In this document: positions 31,765 through 43,281 of the stretch, in pieces
How positions within the stretch are numbered: the stretch's first letter is position 1
Layout: the number at the start of each line of letters is the position of its first letter
From: Neoscytalidium dimidiatum
Lineage: Eukaryota; Ascomycota; Dothideomycetes; Botryosphaeriales; Botryosphaeriaceae
Length of the DNA: 64,000 nucleotides
Direction of reading: 5' to 3'
NCBI GenBank assembly: GCA_037367355.1
Contig: CM074703.1
Location: forward strand, 620,001 to 684,000
Notes under the pieces: generated by a model
Database searches by the model: none
Told to the model about the DNA's origin: nothing
Seen by the model: the letters and a program-made list of their open reading frames with translations, nothing else
Program-made: the position numbers and the translations under genes

Positions 31765-34119
31765 ATGGCAGGCATCCTCAACATCGGCGACATCCTGATG
31801 CTGTCGCAACTGGCCTGGAAGATCGGCCGCGCCTTCACGGCCGGCCGCAAGGGCGCGCCAGCCGAATTCGTCGAGGTCGAGTCCGAGGTGAACGGGCTGG
31901 CCAAAGCCCTCAAGCTGCTCGCAGAAACACTCTTCACTGACAACGCCTCGGACGGCAGCTCCGGCGAGGAAGACGCTGGCGGCAGCGGTGGCATACTGGC
32001 GCAAGCGAGCGCTGAGACGCGCAAAGGCGTCGAGGTGATACTGCAGTCGTGCCAGATGACGCTGAAGGATCTGGAGAGCCTGGTCGAGCAGTACCAAGTG
32101 ATCCGCAAGCACCGGACGAGCGGGGGCTTCAGCATCGAGCGCAGCTGGAGCGACCTGGTGCTGTCGTCCTACAAAAAGATGCTTTGGACGACCGAGGGCG
32201 GCAACATTCAGGCGCTGCGCAACATGCTGCACATGCACACGTCGACCATCTCGCTGACGATGCAGGCGCTTCAGAGCAAGTCGCTGGCCCGACTCGAGGA
32301 GACGGTCCACCCGATGGCCGAGAAGGTCGACGAGATCCACAGCGCCGTCACTGGCGACCTCGCCGACAAGATCCAGGACGTGCACGCCATCGTACTCGCA
32401 ATCGCCGGCGGCGCCAGCCCGCGCCTCAACCCGCGCGACAGCCGCGCCTCGGACTTGCCCGTGTGGGACAGCCCGCTGCTCGAGCCCATGCCCGAGTCGC
32501 TGCGCATCGGCTACTACTCGCGCACGACATTGACACCACAGCGCTCGCCGGATATGGGGCCCCTCGATAACAACGCGGATAGGTACAGCTACCCGCGCCG
32601 CCGCTATTCGCGCCGCGAATCCGACATCAGCACCGCGCCTTCGCTTTCCGAGACTTCAGACCGGCGCTCCAGCGGAGGCGCCTTCTCCACGCGGACGCCC
32701 GTTATGCCCGGTTCGCCCGGGTCGTTGAGGAGGGCGTCGACTACGCGGTGGCGGATCGAAGAGGCGGCGGACTTGCCGACGGTGCGGGACGAGAACGAGG
32801 TCGAGGACCACTTTCATCACCATCAGCAGCGCACGGATTCGCGCCTCTCGTTCTCGTCGCCCATCCTGCCGTCGCCGGCGATACCACCTGATCCAGATCC
32901 GGAGGTGGCGTTCAGGAAGCTGTCGCTCGGGTCGGAGGCGACTTCGATAGATACGGAGAAGATTCTTTTGGAGCGGTCGATGACGACGAAAAGCCAATTG
33001 GCTACGTTTGAGAAGGAGGCGTTCAAGGATTCCGCCATTTTGTGTGATCTGTAAGTATTTCCCGGTTGGCAGAAGTGTATAAAGTGTATGTGAGCTTACG
33101 CAAGGGCAGGCGCGGGAAGCAGGTTGAATATCTTCAGCCTCCAAAGGACGAGAATTTTCCGCTCGACGTGGAGATGGGCGATGCCATGGGGTCGTGCCGC
33201 ATCCTTGTTGTCAGGAAGAGGGATGTGAGACCTGATGGGTCAATCCGGTTGGTCACGAGTATTTGGTCGCTAAGTGATGACGGGACGGTGCGGATGCTGC
33301 AGAAATGTAGGATTTTGCTCCTGAGGATGCTGGTTCCAGAATCTCTGCTAACAGCGGTGGTTTTTTGTAGTGGCCGACGGTGTTGAAATTGTTCCACACG
33401 CGTCATACTTCGTCCCAGAAAAGATTTCACTCCCGCTTGTGTCAGAGCTCAAGTTCCACGACAAGACTCACGGGTCGAAGCCGCTCAGAGTCGATAAGAC
33501 GTCCTGGTGTAATTACGTCTTCGAAGACGTCAAAAGTGAGTTCTGGTTGACGGAGCAAGTGATCCGCTCGGGAATCAAAGCACTTGCACGGAAGTGAATG
33601 CGCAGAAAAATTCGGTACATTCTGACAATATCTCCTTTAGGCGCCACACTCTTCCAAAACGAGCTCATGGGCCGAACTTTGGTAGGGGTCTTCAAGACCG
33701 AAAAGACTCTGAGAGTCCATGAAGGCATATCCGGTGTGTTAGCATACCAGGAGCAAATGTGCGGCATGGAGAACCTCAGACTGTGGGCGGATCCCGACAA
33801 CGGTGGTGTTTTGGCCATGATCCATTTCAGCGCGCACTTCCGGCCAGGCTACCTCGCATTTTATCTAAATTCGAGCGCGTGCCCCGTTCGCGTGAAAGAC
33901 GAAGGCGGAAAAGAGATCAAGATCAAAGGTTTGAAGATACCTCTCGATAGAGACAGGGCGGGAGTTGGTGGCAGGCGAGGTAGCGAATCTGGTAAGGCAG
34001 AAGGAAAGAAGTGGATTACGGGCGCGAAAGTCGAGTTCGCGTCGGATGTGGAGAAGTTCCTATTTTTGGAGAAGGTCAAAGAGGTGCAGCAGACTATGAT
34101 TCTATTACCAGAGGTATAA
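31765..34119 (+). CDS. Conserved fungal protein with helical N-terminal domain
   Basis: Exons 31765-33050, 33110-33306, 33371-33535 and 33641-34119 give 708 residues. The start MAGILNIGDILMLSQLAWKI, followed by GRAFTAGRKGAPAEF, is the recurring opening of a large Pezizomycotina-specific family with a predicted helical N-terminal domain. Residues 100-210 are helical. Residues 215-400 are serine/arginine-rich and low in complexity. The C-terminal 270 residues alternate beta-like stretches (CRILVVRKRDV, RTLVGVFKTEKTLRV, GYLAFYLNSS) and resemble a folded domain seen with this N-terminus. Exon joins rest on frame: the first acceptor must be GGGCAG at 33109, because nearer AGs give stops. Molecular function is unknown. 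Confidence 0.85.
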
Positions 34120-34502
34120 GCTTTTATTGGGATGGTATACCCCGGACATTTAGCGGGTACTCGGAGGAGGCGTTCATGAAGAGCTGTCATGTTTTTCTAG
34201 ATCGTGAGATATCCGTACTAGAAATTTGATGGTTACGAAGACAATAATAGTAGTTGCGATGATAGCGTAAAGAGAAAAGATCCGTCTAGATTTCTACTCA
34301 TACATCCTCCAACCCAACGCCCTGAGGTATTTCAACGCTCGGGGTCATGATTGGATGGGCCACTCGTCGGAAGAAGCTGCCTTTCTCCTTGCGCAGCCTC
34401 GTGAATCCCTTCCGTTCTGTCGTGGTAAATCCTGTGATGCCGCAAGGTATATGTACAGTATCGCTGAGGGAAGTTTCTTTGCGCCAGGCCTAGTAACTGC
34501 TT
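34120..34502. other. Convergent intergenic gap
   Basis: About 380 bp lie between the 3' ends of the conserved fungal gene (plus) and TOM7 (minus). No gene seen. Confidence 0.4.
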
Positions 34503-34878
34503 TTACGCGAGGGGAGAAAAGAGTCTGTCTGAGTCAGTAGATTTGATCCGGATATTGTTGTTAGTGCGCTCGTGTCGAACCTGATGATTGAGGGCTTCGG
34601 CGTGCTTTGCGACCAGCCTGAGATGATGTTAGCTTGAGAACCTTAGCAGTGATCGCCTGTCGGAACTTACCAAAGTAGAGGATCAAGGGCAAGTAGCCAC
34701 TGAATGATTGTGAGATTATGATTGATTGAGATAGGATAAGCGGTGTGCATACTAGTGGATGGCGACACGGGAGACGTCAATGAGCTTGGAGATGCGCTCC
34801 TGCGACATCATCAGTGATTTCAATGATAAAAGTTTCATTATGGAATAATACCTTGGACTCCTCGGACAGGGTGAACAT
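34503..34878 (-). CDS. TOM7: Mitochondrial import receptor subunit TOM7
   Basis: Five tiny exons on the minus strand: 34852-34878, 34753-34799, 34671-34699, 34581-34617 and 34503-34524, giving 53 residues. The joined protein begins MFTLSEESKERISKLIDVSR, continues VAIHYGYLPLILYFGW (the single membrane segment) and ends PKPSIIRLFSPLA. The start, HYGYLP core and RLFSPLA end are each diagnostic of Tom7. Every intron has GT-AG ends and the phases match throughout; the last acceptor is ACAG at 34525-34528. Tom7 is a small outer-membrane subunit that modulates assembly of the TOM translocase. No exon exceeds 47 bp, so the gene leaves no usable single open frame. It is divergent from the splicing factor gene at 35213. 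Confidence 0.95.
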
Positions 34879-35212
34879 CTTGACTTGTACTTAAGGAAAC
34901 GGGGAGCGGGGACAAGATGTAGGGAAGCGGGCGATGCTGCGGCGGTGTCTCTCGCAGCGTCGTCATGGAGCGGATGAGGTCGAAAAGATGAGCGCCGGCA
35001 GAGTCTCGGGTAAACGCGAAACTCTAAATTTCCGGGCCCGCGCGCAGCGCGTCGCCGCCCGCCGCTGCCGCATCTAAGCTCCAGGAGCTACGACATCATC
35101 GCCTTTTCACCCCGGCTGCTACAACCTCCGATCGCAGCACACGCAAGCACGCGCTCCCACCACCAACACTCGTGCGCTGCATTGACAATCATCCCGCGTG
35201 CCTGTAGCAATC
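34879..35212. promoter_or_regulatory. Divergent promoter TOM7 / SF3B4
   Basis: Here 334 bp separate the two starts, with a GC-rich centre (CGCGCGCAGCGCG-type) and CA-rich sequence before the SF3B4 ATG. Confidence 0.45.
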
Positions 35213-36415
35213 ATGTCGGGCCGCCATTGGTAAGTCCATCCTCATCTGCCAGTCGTTGGCAAGGAAAAAGTACATCTCTCTAAGGAACGAATATTTTCCC
35301 CTCGTCGATAGGGAACAGGACAAGGAAGCTACCGTCTACATTGGCAATCTCGATGAGCGCGTTACGGATAGGCTCGTCTGGGAGCTCATGATCCAGGTCG
35401 GCCGCATTCAGAATGTCCATCTCCCCAAGGACCGCGTCACCCAGACCCACCAGGGCTACGGCTTCGTCGAGTTCCAGAGCGAGGAGGATGCCGACTATGC
35501 CGCCAAGATCATGAACCAGATCCGCGTCTACGGCAAGCCCATCCGTGTGAACAAGGCCAGTGCAGACAAGCAGAAGACCGTCGAGGTCGGCGCCGAGCTG
35601 TTCGTCGGAAACCTCGACCCCATGGTGGACGAGAAGATCCTTTACGATTGCTTCTCACGCTTCGGCACCTTGGTTTCAGCTCCCAAGGTATGTGTCTCGT
35701 TTAAACACTATGTCGCAAAATTATCTAATCAGTACCCTAACAGGTCGCTCGTGACGAGAACAACCTGTCCAAGGGCTACGGCTTCGTTTCGTTTGCTACC
35801 TTCGAATCCTCGGATGAGGCGATCGCCAACATGAACGGCCAGTACCTCATGAACAAGGAGATCAGCGTTCAGTACGCCTACAAGAAGGATGGGAAGGGTG
35901 AACGCCACGGTGACGCTGCTGAGCGTGCTCTCGCCGCGGAGGCACGCAAGCACGGTGTCCAGCCGGCTACGCAGCCTCTTCCCCCGCAGCTCTTCCAGCA
36001 GCCGTCCATCCCCGCCCCCAGCGCCCCAGCTGCTATGATGAACGGTGCAGGCCCTACCCCGCCTCCTGCTCCCGCCGGCTTCCAGCCCCCGCCGACCTAC
36101 CAGAATGTCCCGCCGCCGCATTCGCAGAGCCGTACTCCCGTCCAGCAGAACCCACTTCCTCCGCCGCCTGCCGGTCTTCCTGCTCGCCCGCCCCCCTCGC
36201 AGGCTGGCTACGGTGGCCCCGCTGGCTACGCGCCTCCGGGCTTTTCCGCTCCGCCTCCTGGCCAGTTCCCGCCTGCCGGTGCTCCGCCTGGCTTCGCTCC
36301 TCCGCCGAATTTCGCTCCTGGATTCGCCCCGCCGCCCGGCCAGGGCCCTCCTCCGCCGGGCATGCCTCCGGGCATGCCCCCGGGCTTCCAGCAGCAGGGC
36401 TACGGCAGGCGTTAA
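35213..36415 (+). CDS. HSH49: Splicing factor 3b subunit 4 (SF3B4/Hsh49)
   Basis: Exons 35213-35229, 35312-35687 and 35744-36415 give 354 residues. The first exon encodes only MSGRHW minus one base. RRM1 spans about 13-90 ([12 protein letters not shown] as RNP2, GYGFVEF as RNP1), and RRM2 about 101-178 ([17 protein letters not shown]). They are followed by [20 protein letters not shown], a stretch diagnostic of SF3B4. The last 170 residues are rich in Pro, Gly and Ala with GFAPPP-type repeats. The protein is part of the SF3b complex of the U2 snRNP and contacts pre-mRNA near the branch site. The intron at 35688 has a GTATGT donor and a CTAACAG acceptor. Confidence 0.96.
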
Positions 36416-37139
36416 GCTCTGACTGCTCGGTGCTTTTCCCTTCATTTCCAAGTTCTTCGAAGCATGATTGGCGGTTGATAATACCCTTTTAGCATTCAGT
36501 GGGAATGAAAAAAGCACGTGTAGGCTACAGCTCACTTGGGGGAAATGGACGGCGTCAAGGATTTCTACATTGCGTACGGGCACGGATGCAAGTAGTCTAT
36601 ACTGCTCTTCCAGGAAGATCAGGCAGTAATTCAGGACGAACAGCAATCCGAATGGTTTACATATGTGCCGCGCTGGTGGTGAGCGATGAATTGCTGCCAA
36701 GTGATACACGCGTGATCTGCTGGTGACTCGTAAAAGAGCTGAAAGCTCCTTTGGCCTTAACTGAAAGAAAGCATCGGCTCCCAATGACTGATTCGACACC
36801 GTGCTTCTTTAGAACAGCTTCCAGAGTGATGAAAGCGTGAGAAACGAGACAAGGAAATACGGAGGACGCTCCTGTCAGGTAGAAGAGACAAAATGAAAAG
36901 GGAAATTGAGATTCCCTCCCAACAAACGCCCGCGCTCGCTCGTAAAATACGAAAGTGGTTCCAAAGACACCAGATAATACTCCTGCTAATCCAGAAATTT
37001 CCAGAAACTCCCTGTCCTCCTTCCTCCCAGAACTTGCAGACCTTTTCCTGTTTTTGGTGTTTTCGGTTCTTTCGTCAAAAAAAGATACTCGTCGCCCAAC
37101 TGCGGCCCCCCTTCGCCTCAGTGCTCTCTCTATCCCTTC
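36416..37139. other. Convergent intergenic gap
   Basis: About 720 bp lie between SF3B4 (plus) and the DUF2015 gene (minus). No gene recognised. Confidence 0.4.
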
Positions 37140-37702
37140 TCATGAGAACGACACGAACTTGGGATCCCGGGGCCGCCCGTCAGGGCCGATGCCGTTCTTG
37201 GCGAAGCGGTCCTGAGTGTATATGCGGCGGGCCTCATCGAAGCCGCACTTGCGGGCCCTCATGATGCGGTTGATCTCGCGCTTGGCGGCGTCGTCCAGGC
37301 CGGCGCGCGAGTCGCCACCCGCCACGTTGCCGGCCAGGTCGAAGTGCGCGGAGCTGAAGCCGGCCTCCATGTCGTCGGCGAAGGTTGAGGACGAGCCTGG
37401 GAGCCGTGAGTAGAGCCATCGGCTGAAGGGGAGGTGTGGCAGGTGCGAGGTCCAGCGGTCGCGGGTGTAGTAGAGGGCTGTGGGGAAAGACGAGGTTAGT
37501 GGGGGTTCGTTTGGCATTGGGATGAAGAAGTAGAGAGAGGGATGGAAGGAGGATAGGGCGAGGGTTGTGGTGGAGAGCTGCGGATGTGCTGGCTTGCTGG
37601 CCGCGTGGCTTGGCTTTTGGGGGGCGCTTGCGTAGACATACCTGTCGCAATGACGAGGATGGAGAAGACGATGGAGTAGACGAGGTAGTTGTCGATGAAC
37701 AT
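37140..37702 (-). CDS. DUF2015 family small membrane protein
   Basis: Exons 37642-37702 and 37140-37477 on the minus strand give 132 residues. The N-terminus MFIDNYLVYSIVFSILVIAT is a single hydrophobic segment. The C-terminal domain shows the conserved pattern DMEAGFSSAHFDLAGNVAGG, KREINRIMRARKCGFDEARR and a terminal FAKNGIGPDGRPRDPK. This matches the fungal DUF2015 family (PF09435), which has no established function. The intron has a GTATGT donor and CCCCACAG acceptor. Divergent from the eL28 gene 623 bp away. Confidence 0.88.
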
Positions 37703-38325
37703 GATGGGCGATTTGTATGTGTAGGGTCTGAGTGGTTTCGGATGGTGGGTGTGGGAAGAACGAGGTTGGAGGTGGTGCTGAGGGTTGCTGGCTGGCAGGC
37801 GATACGATACTCGGATGCGCGGCTGTGTGCGGAGTGCAGGTGACGGAATGCAAAGATTAACGGAACGAAACGGGAGAGAGAGAGCGGCGGCGCGTGTACG
37901 CGATGGACGTGGACTTTGGTCTTTGGCGGAGTGGGGCAGATGGGGATAGCTATCCCAGCATGGCGCTGGCGTGCATGAAGCTGAGCGTGGAGTGCTGTCT
38001 CATTTACGACGCAGATGGTTGAAAAGCAATGCGCAGGTAACCTGGGCCGCTGGGGCCATTCAGCGGACACGCGCCGGCGATCACCTGCTTGTCGTCAGCG
38101 AGCTGCGCCTCCCCGGCCTGCCGGCTGCTACCTGCCGCTAGGCGTTTCGGCGTTTTTGTTTATCCGTGATATAGACCGCGCTAGGCCGTTTGGGGGTGGT
38201 TTGGCGACCGCATTTTGGAAGTGCCCACGACCACGACGAGCCCAGTGCAGGACAGCAGCAAGTGAGAGACGGCCGCCCCGACACACCTCGCAACCCCCCC
38301 CAAAACCACCCCCCAATTCGACACA
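37703..38325. promoter_or_regulatory. Divergent promoter DUF2015 / eL28
   Basis: About 620 bp with CT-rich and C-rich tracts directly before the eL28 start, as expected of a ribosomal protein promoter. No open frame of note. Confidence 0.4.
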
Positions 38326-39025
38326 ATGGTTCAGAACGTCTCTGCCGACCTCATCTGGGAGGTTACCCGCAACACCAGCGCCTTCCTCCTCAAGCGCAGG
38401 CAGGCCGGTGGCGTCCAGTTCTCCCGCGACCCGCTGAACCTGACCAACAAGCACGCCAGGAAGGTCCGCTTGCTCTCTCCCGCGCAATTCCGCTCTTTTC
38501 AGTGTGGCTGATTCATTTTCGTGTAGTACGAGGGTTTCGTCAACGACAAGGTATTTCCAATTCCAGGCAATGACCGGCGACTTTAGGATCGCGGCCGACT
38601 AACACGGATTTTCTTTCTCCATTAAAGGCGTTCGGCATCCAGCCTTCCGAGAACGGCGGTGTCCAGCTCCTCCTCAAGAAGAACAACAAGGCCAACAAGC
38701 CTGCCGCCGCCATCCAGACCTCCACTTTCGGCCCCGCTACTTCCTCCCGCAAGTACGTACCACGCCTTTCCGGAATGCGCCTGTGATCTGTTCGCGGATT
38801 GAATTGGATGAAGTAAAGTTTGGAGGGACATGACTGTTGACTGTTTGCGCTAGGGTCTACAAGAACATTATCAACTCGACCGTCAAGCGCCACTACCGCG
38901 CTGACCTCCAGAAGGAGGCTGTTGCCCGCGCCAGCGCCATCAAGAAGTCCCAGAAGCCCGTCAAGACCGAGAAGCCCGCCAAGCTCAGGGGCAAGAAGGC
39001 CCTCCAGGCTGCCAAGTCCGAGTAA
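38326..39025 (+). CDS. RPL28: 60S ribosomal protein eL28
   Basis: Exons 38326-38463, 38527-38550, 38628-38752 and 38854-39025 give 152 residues. The second exon is only 24 bp. The protein starts MVQNVSADLIWEVTRNTSAF and has FSRDPLNLTNKHARKYEGF, a VQLLLKK segment and RKVYKNIINSTVKRHYRADL, all typical of eukaryotic eL28. The C-terminus is Lys/Ala-rich. Introns carry clear sites (branch ACTAAC before exon 3). A structural component of the cytosolic large ribosomal subunit. Confidence 0.95.
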
Positions 39026-39798
39026 ATTCTTCATCTCGCTCGGTAATGGTGTTTAAATTGGTCAGGGGATAAAAGGGGAAAAGAAAGGAGCGTCCGAGGA
39101 GGAGCAATTCTCTCTCCGGGGGTTGGGCAGATAAAGGAGTTTTTTTTTCCATCTCATCGGCGTATTGTGCAAAGTGTAAAGAGCACATGGCTGGATGATG
39201 ATCACGAGCTGGGGAATTGGCTCGGGTTCGGGGATTTCGACTCCTTTGCGCTAACTCGAATCGAAACAATTTCCAATCCAACGCTTCTTTTGGGGTTCCG
39301 CGCGGAGTTCAAAACTAGTCTCGAATACGCGAACTATCACCCCTTTGGTTCCATGGAGTTTGCGGGCGTGGGAATCAGCATGCTCTGGCAAGACTATGAT
39401 TTAAACGAACTCTTGCTATTTGACTTGTTGACTGAGGTGTCTAATCTCACAGCGTGCGCCCCTTATAGAACAGAAGGAATGAGCGACGTCAGTCCTTGTT
39501 AGCTTGCCCAATCATACGGGCGTTTTCACTTGCATCTCTCTGTCCCGAGATCCAAATTTAACCACATTGCTACGGTCTTATCCCTTATTCCTTTGCTTTT
39601 AACATCCGCAATCTTTCAAGTGGTTTGTTCATTCAATATCCCTCCATCTCCTCTTGTTCTTTGCTAGTTGAAGCACATCTGTCTGCTGATCCTAAAATTT
39701 ACATCTATGCAAGAGAGGAGGGAGGAGCATACATGTTGACTGATGATACAGGAAAAGGAATATGCGTCTCACAAAAATATTTCTTCACAGCGGTGTTA
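39026..39798. other. Convergent intergenic gap
   Basis: About 770 bp follow the eL28 gene. One plus-strand open frame (39167-39502) has no recognisable features. Nothing else seen. Confidence 0.35.
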
Positions 39799-40542
39799 TT
39801 AGGACGGGAAAGTCGGCACGCCCATTCCCACTTGTCTCCACACCGGTCTCATCACCCTCACTCTACCCATTCCCAACCCCAGCTTCATCATCAGCAAGAT
39901 CTCGAAGCGTGCGATGACGCTTTCTCGGACCCACCCTTGGTTCTCCAGGAAATCATCACCGCGCAGTAGTTTCACACCAACATCTACTACCTCGACCGCT
40001 TCAATTCTAAGGGTTCTTGCTCCGTTAGCTGGCAACAAGAAGATGGTTTGCCGCCATGCACGCATGTACTCCTCGCAGTTCCGCATGGTAGAATCGTCTT
40101 CATTCGCCAGGCTCTGTACTGTGTCGTCCCACGGCTGCGGCGGGTTGGCGATGAAGGACTCGTCGAAGAGGGACAGCGTCAGAATCCCGTTGACGGGTGT
40201 CGGTGCCGCTGCGTAGGCAGCGAATTGTGCGAGGTTGAGAGGAGGCCAGAGGAGTCGGTGCATGAGCCAGATGCGCTCGACCTGTACCATTTCCATGCTG
40301 ATGATACTGTTTATGTGGTATAGTCGACAGATCCGTGCGTAAGCGCCGCGGTCTCCATCGGTGAATTGCGCCCTGTTGAGGTTGTATATCTGCTCAACGC
40401 GATAGTAGCGAGGGAGTGCCAAGAGGAGCTGGGCGTTCTCTACGCTGAGGGGACAGAAGTCGCTCGCGGTAAGCACAAGTATTCGTACGCGAAGCTCCGG
40501 GGGGATGGTCAGGAGAGAAGGAGTTTGGCTGATAGAAGACAT
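39799..40542 (-). CDS. Hypothetical F-box-like protein
   Basis: A single 744 bp open frame on the minus strand encodes 247 residues. The segment SLLTIPPELRVRILVLTASD resembles the start of an F-box (LPPELR.RIL), but the rest of the F-box is not obvious. The middle is rich in W, L and Y (RIWLMHRLLWPPLNL, QPWDDTVQSL) with balanced codon use, so it is likely a real gene. The C-terminal 70 residues are Val/Arg/Gly-rich. No family assigned with certainty. There are no introns and the start context is acceptable. Confidence 0.6.
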   Translation of the reverse strand: MSSISQTPSLLTIPPELRVRILVLTASDFCPLSVENAQLLLALPRYYRVEQIYNLNRAQFTDGDRGAYARICRLYHINSIISMEMVQVERIWLMHRLLWPPLNLAQFAAYAAAPTPVNGILTLSLFDESFIANPPQPWDDTVQSLANEDDSTMRNCEEYMRAWRQTIFLLPANGARTLRIEAVEVVDVGVKLLRGDDFLENQGWVRESVIARFEILLMMKLGLGMGRVRVMRPVWRQVGMGVPTFPS

Positions 40543-41448
40543 CTAGGCGAAAGCTACTCGTTTGAGATGTTTTCCAAAAAATTTAGACAAAGTCACATTT
40601 GAGTGCAGCAGCTTTTTGCAAGCTCTTGCTTTCTTATGAACTGCTTTCTGATATCAGGGTACTTGTGCTTGCAAACATCATCTTTTACTCTAAGGCTGAT
40701 CATGACGTGCGAAGTGAACAAGTCGAGACACATCCTCGCCCCCATGTGGAAGTTGGTGCCTGGTTTTTACGCAGGCGAATAGGGTGCATCCGCTGCGCCG
40801 CTTTTTTCTTTTCACGTCTCCCTTTTACACTTGCCTTTTTACAGTCGCGCTTTTGCTTTTGCACTTGTACTTTTACATCTGCACTATGCGACCGCAGTTT
40901 TACATCTGCATTTTTACATCGATTCATACATTGGCTAGCTTCTGGCTACCTTGCATTTGTACGCCCTGTCAAGCGGCCCTGGATTACACCTGCATGATAG
41001 GCGAGGTCTTCCCGCTGAGCCGGGTTTGCACTTGCATGATCCGCTTCCGTGATCTACCCCATAGCGCAACAGCAGATGTAAAAGAGGAATATGACAAGCA
41101 AAATATATCCCTAACTCTTGCCTCCAAGATCGTTCCACTGGAAGGTACGCCGGACGGTCGCACCGCTCCTGACACGTACCACAGCCTTTGATCGTCTCCC
41201 GTGTGGTTCGCTGTTAGATGCGGCTTTTCAAGAGCCAAAGCACAATTGTGCCTCCAGCTTGCACATCATACAATATCAACTGCCGCCAGTCCCCGGCTGA
41301 AGCGCTTGCTTTCATCAGATATTTCCTAAATCTTCGCAACGAGAAGTTTGTGCGCTCAATTTCCCGGCCGTCGCTCAGCCTTGCGGAATATTTTCCGAAG
41401 CCTCGCTTCCACAGCGACTTATAACTCGTACCTCCACCGGCCTCAGTC
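40543..41448. repeat. Intergenic region with degenerate TTTTACATCTGCA-type repeats
   Basis: TTTTACA recurs at 40823, 40836, 40871, 40898 and 40912, with the 12-mer TTTTACATCTGC perfect at 40871-40882 and 40898-40909. Its exact inverse, GCAGATGTAAAA, lies at 41072-41083. Related ACACCTGCATGAT and GCACTTGCATGAT copies lie near 40987 and 41029. The tract is pyrimidine-rich and non-coding. It could be the decayed end of a repeat or a cluster of regulatory sites for the flanking gene. Confidence 0.5.
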
Positions 41449-42851
41449 ATGGTCAAGACTGATGGTGCCGCAAACATTGATTGGAGCCCTTGGCTGGGAA
41501 AAATAAGGGACTCGCTCCGTGCTGGATGGACAAATGATCAGATCTATGCAGAACTTCTTAGCAAGCATGGCTACCAAAGGTCGTAAGTACTGCTTCGAAC
41601 CTCCACCCGCTCAACATTGCAGTCTCTTCACCGTTGCGATATTCGAGTGAGCTCTGAGGCTGATGAGTACGTAGTAAATCTTCTCTTGCGAAGAAATGCG
41701 CCGAACTGCGCACACAGCACACCACGCTCAGACCGGAAGACCGCTGGAATGGATGCTCTGATAGTAACATTCAGGACTTGACTGTCTCTTCAGCCTTCAG
41801 CGTGCAAAGCCAATTGCCTCCTCATAACGCATCTCCCGACAATGTTTCAACATACAACGCTGCAACCCTGTACCCAAGTTCAATGTCCATCCTGCCGGTA
41901 GGATCTCCTGACGTGCAATCGATATCTGGGACTCCGGCATCAACTGCCGTTTTCGACCCCAGCCCGGATATCTTCCTGCCACCTCAGGTCCCAGTCGTTC
42001 AAAGGCCATCGGTGGTTCACGTATCTCACCATCAAAGCAACGCACCGTTCGAATATTCAGCCAGATCCACAGCGTTCGATTTACTCCTCATGAGTGAAGC
42101 CCTCAGAGAGAAAGCTGGATGCAACCACAAATATACCGTCTTATATCTCCGCCGTCTTGGAGTTGTGGCAAACTCGAGTGGTCTCAGATACGTTGATGAT
42201 TTGGAATGGAAGACCTTCAAAGACCCTACTTCTCGCCGACCCGTACTCTTGCAGGAAGGAATAGAGTTTATAAAGGCGAGATTGAGCATTCCCGGGCCTC
42301 ATCAACCATCAGAGACAAGCATTCTACTGCCAAGGCTGAGTAGTCGCTCTCCAGGCCGCGGAAATATTGATAACATTGCGCTCGCCTTCCTGATATACGA
42401 GCATACTCTTCTCGCTTACCTTTCGGATAATGTCCGAAGCAAGGTCAAGCACCTATTCCCTGGGTTCAGAATCAGCCTCCTTGACCACTGGTGTATGAGT
42501 ATCTATTATGCAAACTATCATACTGTCATAAATATGATGAGGCGCGAAAGTTACTCTCCATGCTTCAGGACTTTGGCAGGATATGTAAACGAGGTCCAAG
42601 ACAAGATATTGAGAAGCGCCCAGTCATCGAAGAAGATTCCGGAAGGGCTCAGAGCTCCTCTATCCGCGGTCATTCACTCGGAAATGTCGGCAATCCTCCT
42701 TGAGGGTGGCACAACTTCGGACAACCCCAGACCTCCCACCATTCATCCCTTTTTCACTACAGACGACTTCAGGATTTTAGGCGAAAATCTTCCCGGGTAC
42801 GGCACCATGGAAGGTGGAGGAGCTGAAGTATGGAATGGGACGCGCGGATAA
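41449..42851 (+). CDS. Hypothetical protein with helix-turn-helix-like (Clr5-like?) N-terminus
   Basis: Exons 41449-41582 and 41675-42851 join in frame to 436 residues. The intron (41583-41674) has a GTAAGT donor, a CTGATG branch and a TAG acceptor; another acceptor in the same interval leads to early stops. Residues 10-60 (PWLGKIRDSLRAGWTNDQIY, then HGYQRSKSSLAKK) look like a short helical DNA-binding module similar in layout to fungal Clr5 domains, but the match is weak. Residues 100-170 are Ser/Pro-rich. Residues 210-420 are predicted helical (AFLIYEHTLLAYLSD, WCMSIYYANYHTVINMM). I recognise no family. A repeat tract lies directly upstream. Confidence 0.6.
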
Positions 42852-43281
42852 TATTCGTGGCCGCCGGTTGTTGCAGTTCTTTTACTTATCATCACATTAG
42901 GCAGGAAAGTAAGAAAAAGCCAAGCTACCTTTCGGTTCATAGGTTCCTTTTTTTTTTTCCTCCAAAGGACATTGTAACGAAAAATATCTCGCACGCAGAA
43001 GAGCGTAGCGGAGGAAATTCACACCTTTCAGACTGCAGCATAGCTTGCGCGACCAGGTAAAGCAGCCGTCCGCACGACTACTTCAACTAATATGTGCGAT
43101 CACGTGCAGGGTCCATTAGGAGGCTATGAACAAACCTCCGAGTGGAGGATCTTTGACTGTGGCAGAGTATTTCTCTTCCATCGTCCACCTCAGGCATGAC
43201 CAGCAATAGAGCAATAGGGCTCAGTAAAGAAGGAGCTTGCAAGGTAGAGACAGCACGAAACTTCCCTTAACATCGACTGAA
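42852..43281. other. Convergent intergenic gap
   Basis: About 430 bp lie between the hypothetical gene and the 3' end of the transporter gene. Contains a T-tract near 42948-42958. No gene. Confidence 0.4.

Noticed and set aside
31207..32385. 392-codon minus-strand open frame
   Set aside because: It lies antisense to exon 1 and the leader of the 31765-34119 gene, whose plus frame matches a known fungal family. The minus frame has no recognisable motif.
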